Below, one piece after another: positions 52,528-63,539 of a stretch of DNA of 64,000 bases (position 1 is its first letter; every line of letters starts with the position of its first letter). Below the pieces are notes generated by a model. It made no database searches. It worked only from the letters and a program-made list of their open reading frames with translations, and was not told the DNA's origin. A program made the translations under genes and the position numbers. The stretch is from Tamarix chinensis (Eukaryota; Streptophyta; Magnoliopsida; Caryophyllales; Tamaricaceae), in contig CM060171.1 in NCBI GenBank assembly GCA_030549775.1, positions 2,534,001 through 2,598,000 of the forward strand, in the 5' to 3' direction.

Positions 52528-54429
52528 TGATGTACTATAACCACAAGCATATGGTGCTGGAGTAGCATGCAAGGTTGATCCCATAATTACTAGGGAGTGA
52601 GAAAAAAGATCATGAAAAGATCTCCTATGTGTATACTAAGGATAGGGAGCATATGATATCTAACTATGAAACAAAAAATATGTAATTAAAACCCAACAAT
52701 AATATAAGAACAAGTGAAATCTAGATAGAGAGAAGACTAAGATTCTGCTCAATCCCCTTAACCCCAATGTGATTGAATATTAACCCTAAATCCCAAATAA
52801 AAATATATAATTGTGAATGGAAACTAAAGTGTGTTGTGTAATGATCTTTCGAGCCACTGCACTTTATTATCTATTTGAGACTTATCTATCTTTAATATGA
52901 ATTCAAAAAAAAAAGACAACATAATATTAAGTATCCTTATTCACTTTATTTAGTTTTAGAGGTCAAACTAACGTCTCTCAACCTTATGGTTTGCTCTTTA
53001 GTCATACTAATGAAGCCTACTCCAACCCATCTCTCAAATCTTGATGGGTTTATCTAAATAATAATAGAAAAGTAATCAATTTCTCTATTATACCAATTTA
53101 AACATTAGAACAACACATATAACAAGAAATTATATTAGGTTGGGTTTAGATTCTCAATACATATGGATTAGGGGATTTTCCTTTACCTTAGCACAAATCA
53201 ATTAGCTAATCATGGCATTCATTAAGTACAACATCTTATAAAAAAATAGAGAATTGCATCAATTAGAAAAAAATAAAATCCAAAAACAAATTGCAATACT
53301 CTCTTTATTCAAGATGATAAAATCAATGTTCAATCCGTCCAATTAGGAATAAACAAAATTAAGATCAAGGGATGGGAGATTGTGGATGAATGGGAGGTAG
53401 GAAAGTGTAACTCTTCTCTCCAAATAGTTGAGAAATATCTCTTATGTCTCTCTTAGGGATGACAATGGATCAAGTACATATCAGGTATCCCCTAACTGTT
53501 ACCCAAACTTGATAAAAAAAAAACTTATACTTATATCCATATCCAAACCTGTCGAGTATTTTTTTTCCTCATCCTCATCCATATCCATTTATCCATATCC
53601 GTTTACATATCCATCAGATAAAACCTATTAAGTATAAAGTAAAAATCATTTTATGTTATAATTATATACTTAGATTGTTAAAATTTAATCATATCTTCAC
53701 TTTTAACCTTAGAAAATATACTTAAGGTTACATAAATAAAGGTAAATATATAATTTTATAACAGGTAAATGGATGTGGGTATAGGTATGGATTTGAGGAT
53801 CCCTTACCCATATCCATACCCAAATCCGACGTATATTTCTCCCCGTCCTCCATACCCATATCTATATCTGTTTATCCATATTCATTTACACATCCAATGA
53901 ATAAAACCTATCAAATTTTAGGTAAAATCTACCTGATTGTTATCCCTAGTCTATCTAATCCTAAATCTTTATCAAAAGTGTGCTTAAGTAGCCATAGAGT
54001 GGGCCCAATCGTAGATCAACCCAGGCCCAATAGTTATCAAACTTGGTAGCTCTTTACAGTTTAATCATTTTTTAGTGTTTTAGCTATAACTTCTTTGTTA
54101 GACCTTTTTTTGGGCTCATTTTTGATTCATTGGAAAGAAAACAATAAGATATATAGGTTTTATGTTTAGCATATTTCCATATTCAGATTGAATCATGATC
54201 GAATATGTCTATCTTTCCACCCTTGCACACTTTGAGGACTCATTATTGCTTCTCATTTGTTGTAGTTATTGTGTGTTTATCTCCTTTTAATCTTAATCTC
54301 TCTAAATACCTATATATAATCAAGAGTATTAAACAAGAACAATTGGACTCAAATATGACAAATTCATTACATAATTACATTAACATTTTCATTCAAGCTT
54401 TAATTGACCAACATAAATCATACCTATTA
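52528..54429 (-). mobile_element. right (5') LTR of Athila-type element 2
   Basis: Runs from TGATGTACTATA (next to the primer-binding site; 52531 is an alternative start) to ATACCTATTA at 54429. The last part matches the left LTR (40735-44375). It includes a 495-bp MITE with an 8-bp duplication, leaving about 1.4 kb of LTR. The sequence after it, GCAAT (54430-54434), would be the target-site duplication, but the left partner is lost. Confidence 0.82.
53454..53948. mobile_element. hAT-like MITE inserted in the right LTR of element 2
   Basis: Terminal inverted repeats TAGGGATGACAAT and, from the right end, TAGGGATAACAAT. Flanking 8-mers are GTCTCTCT (53446-53453) and GTCTATCT (53949-53956), a typical hAT-length duplication with one change. 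The left LTR has the matching empty site TTCTCTCT at 40827-40834. The interior has many CCATATCC motifs and no ORF with a transposase domain. 495 bp. Confidence 0.88.
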
Positions 54430-55907
54430 GCAATCAACCAAAACCCTTATCATAATTCAATATTACAAAAATCCACCAACTCTCTTACAATATCTCTCTT
54501 CCTTTTTTGTGTTTTTGTAAGCTTACAAGAAATACCCACTCACCCATATGATTCAAGTCATATATGGGTAGAGGAGGGGTGTGGTTAACCAAAAACAACC
54601 CCAACCTTGCATTTATAATTTAAAAACCAAAATTGCATGTATTAGCCATTTTCTCCCCCTTATGTGGCTGATTTATTTTCTACTTTACACACCTTTATCT
54701 CTATTGTTATCATCTACCTTTGATCTTTATTTCATTTTAAATCTTGCATTGCATAATATAATTACCAACTCATTTCCCTCCTATTTAGTGTCTTTATGCC
54801 CCTCAAATAAGCCTCAATTTTTACTTCCTAACAACTTATCATATGGTTGTTTTCCAATATACTAATTTTTTTTTTCCAAATAGCGCCTCTCCCACAGCTT
54901 GGATCCTCGATTTTCATCCACCATTATTGTTGGATTTTGTTCCTTGTATTCCATACTCCATCTAGGTACTTTTTTTCTCCCAACAAATCACACCCCTTCC
55001 ATCTTCTTTTCCCTTTCTTGTTGCCTTGTCAACAAATTTTATTTTTTGTTGCTACTATTGTTGCGTGTGTTGCACTAGTATTTTCATAGCTTTTATTTCT
55101 TCATTTCTCTTTGTTTTCCTTCCTTTTAACTTTCCAACACCTATTATTAGGAGTATTTTCATGACCTCTTATTCCTTGGTGGTTATTTGTGGTTTCCAAG
55201 CTTCCATATTTAAAAATATTTCTTCCATTTCAATTTTTTCCTTTCATTTTCATGCTAATCTATTTTGTTTAATTCTTATCTTAAGTGATCAATTGATACA
55301 AGGAGAATATTAGAAGTATTTTGTGCTTAAAGACCGGAGGGTATTTTTGTAAGGATTCACTCCTTTAGATTTGGGTTGGTTGCTATGTGTTAATTTATTA
55401 TAATTCATGTTAGCTTATTTTTATTACTATAAATCATGATTAAGGTTTTTCTATATGGTGGTCTTATAGTCTACCTTGGTATCATTTTTTTGGGTGTTAT
55501 TACATTTTATATGTAAACTCACCAATGACCTACAAAATTTCACAAGTCTCTATAGTTCATCAAAATTACACCCGAACACCTACACATTAATAGTAACTCA
55601 AATATATAATTAATTATCATTAATTAAAAATAATAAAACCACCAAGAAGGACTTAGGGACAAAAATTCCTAAGCCTTTAGCACTTCCAAACCTTCTAATT
55701 TTCAATCCAATTCGTCCTAGATAATACTTAACATAATTATCTCTAATCATCTATGCACTTATAAAACAAATAGAATATACTATCATGCTACTCATTTTCT
55801 GGAACAAAGTATTCTCGCCTTATGCACATATATACTACTCACAACTTCCTACCTAACATGCTAATAATGTCTATATGTTTCCAATTTTTGAAAAAACTTC
55901 AAAAGCC
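54430..55907. other. AT- and T-rich intergenic DNA
   Basis: Several overlapping short ORFs (54205-55313) encode low-complexity phenylalanine- and leucine-rich peptides with no domain. No gene supported. Confidence 0.5.
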
Positions 55908-56395
55908 ACTTCACACTTGATATAATTAATTGATGGAAACTTTTGAAAGGATATATGTGCTATACTCCTATGAGTAGTAAATGCATATAAATAAATAAAT
56001 GAGATATATCATTTAGATAAATGAGTTACATTTATGTTTGTAACTTTTTTCCCATTCATATTTATAATAATGATTTTACTATGAAATCATAAATTATTAA
56101 TATTATTGCGATATTAATTTTATTTAAAAAAATCAAGCTCTACTTCACACTTGATACAATTAAAGTATGGGAGAATTTGGAAAATGTACATATGCTATAA
56201 TCCTAGGCTTCTCTTCTATCAGTAGTAAATGCATGCAAATAAATAAATAGTTTACATTCTTTGCATACAAGACAATTAAATAAATGAATTACATTCATTT
56301 TTGTAACTTTTATCCATTCATATTTATAATAATAATTTTACTATAAAATAAGGTACTATTAATAGCATTATCAATTTTTATTAAATATTGGATTA
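55908..56395. repeat. tandem duplication, about 234-bp period, two copies
   Basis: ACTTCACACTTGATA starts at 55908 and ACTTCACACTTGATA again at 56142. Both copies then share CAGTAGTAAATGCATGCAAA-like, AATAAATAAAT, ATTACATTCATTTTTGTAAC-like and CCATTCATATTTATAATAAT stretches, with small indels. Confidence 0.85.
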
Positions 56396-56830
56396 GTCTA
56401 TATCCTGTACATAGCACCGGTGACATACTAGTTCATCTATAAAAGGCAAGATGCTCTGTGTATAAGAGAAATTGTCACAATTCCTTTTTCTTTGAATTCC
56501 AAGTACATCAGGAACTACTCGGATTTTTCACCGTTCTATTTGGCATGCAACTCTTAACGTCACTTTACACTACTAATGCACACAAAGATTCACTTGTGGT
56601 GTTATGAGTCCCAAGGACAAGCACTTGGGTAGAAACAATATAGTTAAGAAAATCGGCAATACAACGGTGTCCTCCACTCTAGATCGACGAGTTGTGCCCA
56701 TCAGAATCCTACGTCAATTATTGTGCTTGTCATTGTGCTCCATTGTTGTAGAAGTAGGCTACCATTGATTTTGATATGCTATCGCTGCCACCTTTGTCAA
56801 CGTGAGTAAACACCACCAACCACCACCGGG

Positions 56831-57121
56831 TAGGGGTATAAATGAGTTGAGCCAATTCAGTATTTGACTCGGCTCGTTAAAAACTCGGTTCGGCTTGTTT
56901 AGTTGAATGAGATGAGCCCGATCCTTACTTTTAGGTTCATTTATTAAATGAACCGAGTCTGAACTCGAAAAAATGAGGCTCGATTTATTTTTTTTGTCTT
57001 TGGCTCGTGAGCTCGGCTCGACTCAATTCATTAAAAGCTCAACTTGACTCGTTCATTTAGTTAAATAAGTCAAGCCCGAGTCTAAAGGTATTTGACTCAA
57101 CTCAACTCATTTACAACCCTA
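56831..57121. mobile_element. MITE-like inverted-repeat element (CTCGGCTCG family), upstream of the COL gene
   Basis: The left end TAGGGGTATAAATGAGTTGAG and the right end, read in reverse, TAGGGTTGTAAATGAGTTGAG are near-perfect terminal inverted repeats. The interior has many repeats of GGCTCGACTCG / AACTCGGTTCGG. No clean target-site duplication. 291 bp. A second family member lies in the COL intron. Confidence 0.75.
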
Positions 57122-57350
57122 CTGCTGAGTGGCAAAGGAAAGAAAAGGCGGGCAATGACTTTAGAGAGTAGAGATTAATGATGCACAATTATTTCTTGGG
57201 CTACACATGGTTGAGAATGAAAGAACAACCGACAACAAAGAAGAAAAACTACTCCTCAGACAATTAGGTTTAGGGTAAGCATGATAAAAGAGTAAGAAGG
57301 TTGAGTTTTCTTAAAAATTGAACCCAAACTTATTATCATTATTATTATTA

Positions 57351-57381
<31 letters not shown>

Positions 57382-59297
57382 GTTTTATTGGTTTAACTTT
57401 TTTGTTTCATATTTTAAATATTCATTTCAATAGAACATTTTTAGATAGTTGGATTGTATTTTATAAATAATAATTTTTGTATTATATATATATAATCTTG
57501 CTTTATACTTCAATCGAAATCCTTATCACAGCTGGGGCAAAAAGAGTCGGAATCATCCGTCTATATCTTTAATAAGTGATAGGCGACGACGTAAAAGAGC
57601 CAAATGACTAATACAGTGACTCAACCCTTATCCAAATTAATGACATCTTGTGGCTTCCATTTCCCTGCTGACAAATAACGCCCGATGATACCCTGTTTAC
57701 TAGGCCCAAAATCCCCCCCCCCCCCCCAAACAAATTTCCACCCAGTAATAGATTTCAATCTCCTGGACGGACACAGTAGCTAGTCCTTACTCAGGAAAAA
57801 CCAAATTCGACATATACCCCACCCCACACCGCCCCAACATCCCCACTATGGGGCCTACGTCTCTTCGCTTCAGGATAAGAACTCGAGGAACAAGGATCAG
57901 AACCGTGTCATTTTCGGATAAAATCGAGCTCTGTGTGCATTATGATGTCAATTTAAGTTCTCCAAGCAGTTAATCAGTGCGGTTAACTAAAACAAAGGTT
58001 CGAGCTGGATAAAACCAAGATTTTAAAATTGAGGAAGCCTCCTATATGGCTCCATGCGGTCAGTTCCATATCAATTTTGATAGCACAACTCAATGACCTC
58101 ACGGGTCATTTCGAGTATCTCATACCAGCCACAAACTTTTGATGAGGCATGAAGGAAAACCTGATCTGGTCACAGCCTACCTGGCTTCATCCTATTAGTC
58201 CCAGTGAGAACGTCTTGTCTTAGTCTAGAAGCTTTCATTCCCTGCAACGATAATAACTTTTGAATTACCAAAAAGGCAACCTTGTTCATTCTTTTCATTA
58301 TTAGTCATGCCATTAGTATCACCATAACAATCCAACAGACTATTAGCAAATCTAATCAACATGCAAAATGAATTTTTGGTCTTTCAATCCATCCATCTAT
58401 AGCATTTATGTCACACATGAAAACATTCAATACATGTTGATGATAGTCCTGTGTTCTGAGCAACAAGCCTAAAGCTAACCAGCTATGCCTATGCCTATGT
58501 AAATGGGTTGTAGTTCACTAAATGATCAACATCGTAGAGGGAAGTTTACTATCGACAGTATCTGGGATGGTGAACGGTAGCCTATTACAGGAAAGCCGCC
58601 CAATTTCCCGCTACACCTTGCACATTCCACAGCACTGCCATAAATCATGTCAGAGAAAAACCTTAGTATACAAATTTTCCGTCATGAAATCATGAATCAG
58701 GAGAGTTTAAGTTCAAGCTGAACTCTCTCAGAACAGCAGCAATGTGCTGTCTATCTTTAGTCGGAGAGCTTTTTCAGGGAAGAACCAAAAAAAGAAAGAA
58801 AAAGGAAACTACATGCCTTTTAGTGTTAACTACATAATATTAGCGAAACATGTCGACTAAGGGACCGACTGGCAGCAGTCAGCTGCATCCACTATCAGGG
58901 CACAGCAACAGGGCTTGAGCCAGCAGTATACCTTTTAGGAGCCTGCTTGGCCGTGCTTCAGTAATGACTACTACTTGGTTCAGAAAGGCCACCCAGAAAC
59001 TGTGGGGCCAGCATGAGCATCCACGTCCTCCTTCTGACCCAAAAATATGGAATTCATAGCCAACCACAAGATTATACAACTACTTTTCAAAGCCGCTAAG
59101 TTTTAGACATGTGTCACTCCCTGGATTCTCTTCTCTCCCCAGCCCCCACTTGGAGCTTTCTATACACATAGTAGCCCCCCTATCCCAAGAAGAGAAAAAT
59201 AAAATATAAACAACTAAAGATCATACACAAACAGAAATAGCCCACAGCCCCTCAATCCCCCAAAGAAGAAAGATTAGGAAACCAAAGACGAAGCAAG
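57122..59297. other. 5' region of the COL gene, with a (TTA)n tract and a poly-C run
   Basis: Less AT-rich than its surroundings. It holds a (TTA)n tract at 57330-57381 and fifteen consecutive C at 57713-57727. The stretch directly before the COL start (about 59160-59297) has no ATG, so the leader has no upstream ORF. TATA candidates are weak (TCTATACA near 59159 and AATATAAAC near 59204). G-box-like ACATGTG lies at about 59107. Confidence 0.5.
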
Positions 59298-61895
59298 ATG
59301 TTGAAGGAAGAAGTATCAGGTGGTGATGGAAGCACCGGAGGTAATAATTGGGCCCGTGTATGTGACACATGCCGTTCAGCACCATGCTCAGTCTACTGCC
59401 ACGCTGATTCAGCATACTTGTGCACAGACTGTGATGCCCGTATCCATGCTGCCAACCAGGTAGCATCGAGACACGAGCGTGTATGGGTGTGCGAGGCATG
59501 TGAACGCGTCCCAGCAGCCTTCCTGTGCAAAGCAGATGCAGCATCTCTGTGTGCTAGTTGTGATGCTGATATCCACGCTGCTAACCCTTTAGCTAGTCGC
59601 CACCACCGGGTTCCAATCCACCCCATTTCCCGAAGCATCTATGGGGCACCCGCCACTGACAGAGGTGGTAGACTGCCGGGACATATGAGGGCTGCCGCGG
59701 CTGATTTCTTGGCCATAGAAGGGGATAAGCCATTTAATGAGGAAGATGAGGATGAAGCAGCCTCATGGCTGTTGCCTAATCCAGAGAAGAACAATAACAA
59801 TCAAAATAATGGTGGGTATTTGTTAGGTGGCGATGTGGATGACTACCTGGACCTGGTTGAGTACAATTCAGGCTCGGATGCTCAATTCTCTGAACAATAC
59901 AACCAGGAGCAGCATTATAACGTCCCAAAAAAGAGCTATGGAGTTCATGCTGACAGCGTAGTCCCGGTTCAAAGTGCAGAGGCAAAGGTTCAGTTGCAGC
60001 AGCGCAACATGCAGATGGGGATGGATTATGACACAAATTCTCCATACAGTTACAACGCATCAATTAGCCAAAGTGTACGATTCTCTATTCATCGTTTTTT
60101 GCTCCAGCCTTACTGCATAAATCTAATTAACAATCATGTTTCAAGATGTTTATTGGTCCTCGCATGCAGAAGTTCCATCAGTTCAGAAAATTGGTGTAGC
60201 TCATGAAACATTACATCACTTTTCTCTTCCAGCTGCCAACAAAGTATATAACTGTTAGTGGTTTATGGTCCGTATGTTGTTCAATAAAGATTTCTATCGG
60301 CCTTTTCTTTCCTTTCAGCCTTTCCTTTTTTCCTGTTTCAGATAAGATAGAGGTCCTTAACTACAGTCAGCAGTTAACAAAACCAGTTTCGTTTCACTTC
60401 TACCAGTCATGAGTTAGTTCAAGGATTCCTTAGTAGCGTAAAAGAATGCAAAAGCAGAAAAAGGAAAGGCTTAAATATCTGTGTCCAAGAAAAGGAATAA
60501 AGGGAAGGGAACTGTCTTACTATCTGAATTTGTGCACCTTTCAGGATATGCCACTAGGGTTGTAAATGAGCCGAGTCGAGCCCATGAATCGAGATGAGCC
60601 TAAAATAAGATTCTGGTTTGGTTTCTTTAATTAAAAGAATGAACCGAACCGAACTCACAAACTAAAGCTATAAAATAAATTGAGCCTTACTTTTATGAGC
60701 TCGGACTAAGCTCATTTAATAAATAAGCACAAAAGTAAAGTCCGGACTCAGCTCATTTAACTAAACAAATGAGTCAAATCGATTTGAATACAGCTCATTT
60801 ACAGCCTTGGCCACGAAATTCACCAATTAAAGTTTTGTGCAGTTGTGCTTCCTAATGGAAGAAGCAAGACCTCTTCCATTCACATAGAAGACTGAGAAGG
60901 GGGATTTTGTATGTGAATTGCTAGAGGAGTTACAGACGAACCTTTTATTCTGATATTTATTTAATTTTATGAGATTGAACTCGCCTCATATCATGTGTTT
61001 CACCCTTCCTCTATCCAAAAAAGTCTTATCCTCGGAAGCACTAGCATACAACTTTGAAATTAACCTATATGATTTATTCTGCTCTTAGTTTGAAAACACT
61101 TTCATATTTTTAACACTTCCTATGGAATCATATATATCATAAAAAAAATTGAGTTGATCTCTCTTTTCATTAAATTGTCAGCATGATACTAGTCTGAAAA
61201 TCTGCCTCTATTTCTCTACGGTAGTGCTAACTCGCAATACCAGTAGCTTTCAATGAGGAAGTCAGTAATTCAAGATCAGTGGGGTAGAAATCCTACTATC
61301 TTTTCTGTTTACAGCATAATCCATTATGCAAATCATCTATCAACCATAAGATGCTCTGAACCTCGCTCATTGCAGAAAAAAATAATAAATAAAAATTCTC
61401 CACATCTCTCGCACAAGTGACCTTGACTGAGGCGGGAGTTGTACTGGATTGTTGTTGTTATGCATCTCTTATACAATATTTACAAAAATGGTTCCTTCAT
61501 AGTATTGATCAATGATTCATTGATATGTCAACCAGGTTTCTGTTTCATCCATTGATGCTGGGGTTGTACCGGAATCTACCATAAGCAACATCTCAATGTC
61601 TCATTCAAGACCCATAAAGGGAACAATTGATCTCTTCTCAAGCCCTCCCGTTGAAATGCCAATCCAACTCACTCCGCTGGACAGGGAGGCTAGAGTTCTG
61701 AGATACAGAGAAAAGAAGAAGACAAGAAAGTTTGAGAAGACAATCCGCTATGCCTCAAGAAAAGCCTATGCAGAGACCAGGCCGAGGATTAAAGGAAGAT
61801 TTGCAAAGAGAACAGATGTGGAAGTTGAAATGGAACAGATGTTCGCTAATAACCTCATAGGAGATGCAGGTTATGGTGTGGTTCCATCCTACTGA
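59298..61895 (+). CDS. COL: CONSTANS-like zinc-finger transcription regulator (group I COL, two B-boxes and CCT)
   Basis: Exon 1 is 59298-60074, exon 2 is 61536-61895, joined in phase 0 (donor AGT|GTACGA, acceptor AACCAG|GTT), giving 378 aa. B-box 1 (residues 22-61) and B-box 2 (65-104) have every zinc ligand of C-x2-C-x8-C-x7-C-x2-C-x4-H-x8-H. The acidic middle motif DEAASWLLP (152-160) and DDYLDLVEY (181-189) are typical of the COL3/4/5 type. The CCT domain spans about 309-351 ([20 protein letters not shown] to RIKGRFAKR). The C-terminus GVVPSY is the VP motif, which in relatives binds COP1 and usually ends in Phe. Family members act in the nucleus in light signalling, flowering time and shoot branching, with CCT binding NF-Y subunits and DNA. 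The start is the first ATG of the leader and matches usual family length. It is the only intact gene in the window. The exact orthologue (COL3, 4 or 5) is not decided. Confidence 0.96.
60075..61535 (+). other. intron of the COL gene, carrying a MITE
   Basis: 1461 bases, GT...AG. This is long compared with the few hundred bases or less I recall for COL introns of small-genome plants. A MITE-like element (60555-60809) accounts for part of it. The exon 1 frame stays open 43 codons into the intron, to the stop at 60204-60206. Confidence 0.9.
60555..60809. mobile_element. MITE-like inverted-repeat element inside the COL intron
   Basis: The left TAGGGTTGTAAATGAGC and the right, read in reverse, CAAGGCTGTAAATGAGC form terminal inverted repeats. 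GCCAC directly flanks both sides (60550-60554, 60810-60814). The interior has AGCTCGGACT and GAACCGAACCGAACTC-type motifs shared with 56831-57121. 255 bp. Confidence 0.75.
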
Positions 61896-63290
61896 TTGCT
61901 CGAAGTTGAGGAAGATATGGTCTTCACGTGTGACTAGTAAATCTTGGTATTCTAGCTTCATACCTGATTGTAACCCTCTTATCCTAAATATTTTCAGTTA
62001 ATGAGTACGTAGCCCATGAAATTTCTACTCATCCCTTGGCTTTCTTGTAAATATCATGCATCCCTTGGTGATGAGAATTCAATGCCCTTACATCGGGATA
62101 AGTTTTACTATTCATCGGGCTAAGAAGGAATGGCAACTCTTGTTACATTTTTTGGCTGAATTTTGTAGATTCCTCAATTTTGCTGCTTCAAGGTGCCACC
62201 CCCCCCAAAAGTATGTTCACACCTTAGCTTGTACCTTCCAACTGTTCCATGACTTGGGGAATTGCTTTAATCTTGAACTTAATCATATGTATGAGAGAAA
62301 GAGAGAGATCCTGGTCTTGGGTTCAGCAAACTAGCTTCATGTAAACATGTAGGGCTTAGTTTTGTCAAGTTCAATGTACTCCCGCTCCTAGAAGAATGGA
62401 CACGTGATGGTCACAATTCTCCTTAAGTTGAAGCACAGATCAAAGCAGGGGAATTTAACCTGATGGAGAAGCCAGTGTTAGTTATCATCATGGAATCTAC
62501 AAATTAGCACTCAATCCACAAAGCAAAGTCACTATATGCAAACTTACATTAAGTTAAATGGTATCAAACATCCCATTGCAAATGCTGCTTGAGTACAATC
62601 ACTGCTTCATTTGATCTTCTTTGAAAATGAGCAGCTATGGAGAATCAACATCCAGACACTGCCATAGTTTCACTGTAGACTGTGTAGCCCAACAATAGAT
62701 TCCATCCTTTATCATGCCAATAAGAATGATAGTTGAACACATGAAAGAAAATTAGAAGCATGATGATCTATAAGTGCCACCTACAATTATAGTCCATAAC
62801 AGACAATTAAGGGAGATGGGAAAAAAGGGAGAGGGAGATGATAAAAGAGAGCACCGAAAATGGAAAAGAGAGATGGGATGGGAAAGGAATACTTTGAATA
62901 AAATCAACCAAATTATATTCTACTTGAAATAAAAAATAGAGAAGAGAATTTGAAATTAATGTATCTGGTGATGTAGCCTATAAGAACTTAGAAGCACAAA
63001 CATCCATTAGTACAATCACAGCTACAATGACACCAAGAAGACAAACCCAAGGTCCTTCCAGAAACAAAAGTATGAGACCATATATGTAATCATCGCAAAA
63101 TATGATTTTTCAGTTATAGTGAGAAAAATCATCCCAAAGTAAAAAAAAATTCTATGAAAAAGATGACCATTTAATTGAACTGTAATTTTCACCTGATTCG
63201 TGAAATGGAGATCTTAAAAAAATTCAATTCCAAGTAACTCTTAACTTCCCATAATATGTATAGATTGAATATTTTTCACATTTCAACATC
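61896..63290. other. 3' flank of the COL gene
   Basis: Contains the 3' UTR. No canonical AATAAA lies close to the stop. An ORF at 62056-62334 has no domain and is not supported. A purine-rich stretch lies at 62800-62890. No other gene seen. Confidence 0.5.
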
Positions 63291-63539
63291 CTGTAACATC
63301 CCAGTCTTGACATATCTAGGTGCTAGGGGATTTGATAAAAATAAGACGGAAATATTACTTAGAGGCATGTAGGACAATTTCTAGTTGGAATGATTACAGA
63401 AATAAATTTCTACATACTCTTGAAACCATGAATATAGAACAATTTTAAACACATTTTCAAATTGAGGCAGAATCCCGTTCATGTGATGTGTTGTTATTGA
63501 ATTATAAAGTGAATTATGTTAGTGAGAATGGAAATAGAA

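Noticed and set aside
54205..55313. Series of 80-127 aa plus-strand ORFs
   Set aside because: T-rich low-complexity peptides with no domain or splice logic. The first overlaps the Athila-type LTR.
59221..60063. Antisense ORFs of 81-107 aa under the COL exon
   Set aside because: Shadows of the strongly biased B-box coding sequence on the opposite strand.
60075..60206. Reading the COL protein as a 302-aa single-exon gene
   Set aside because: A GT...AG intron with phase 0 joins it to the CCT exon, and the tail after residue 259 has no family similarity.
62056..62334. 92-aa ORF downstream of the COL gene
   Set aside because: Lies in the 3' flank, no recognisable domain, ordinary length for chance.
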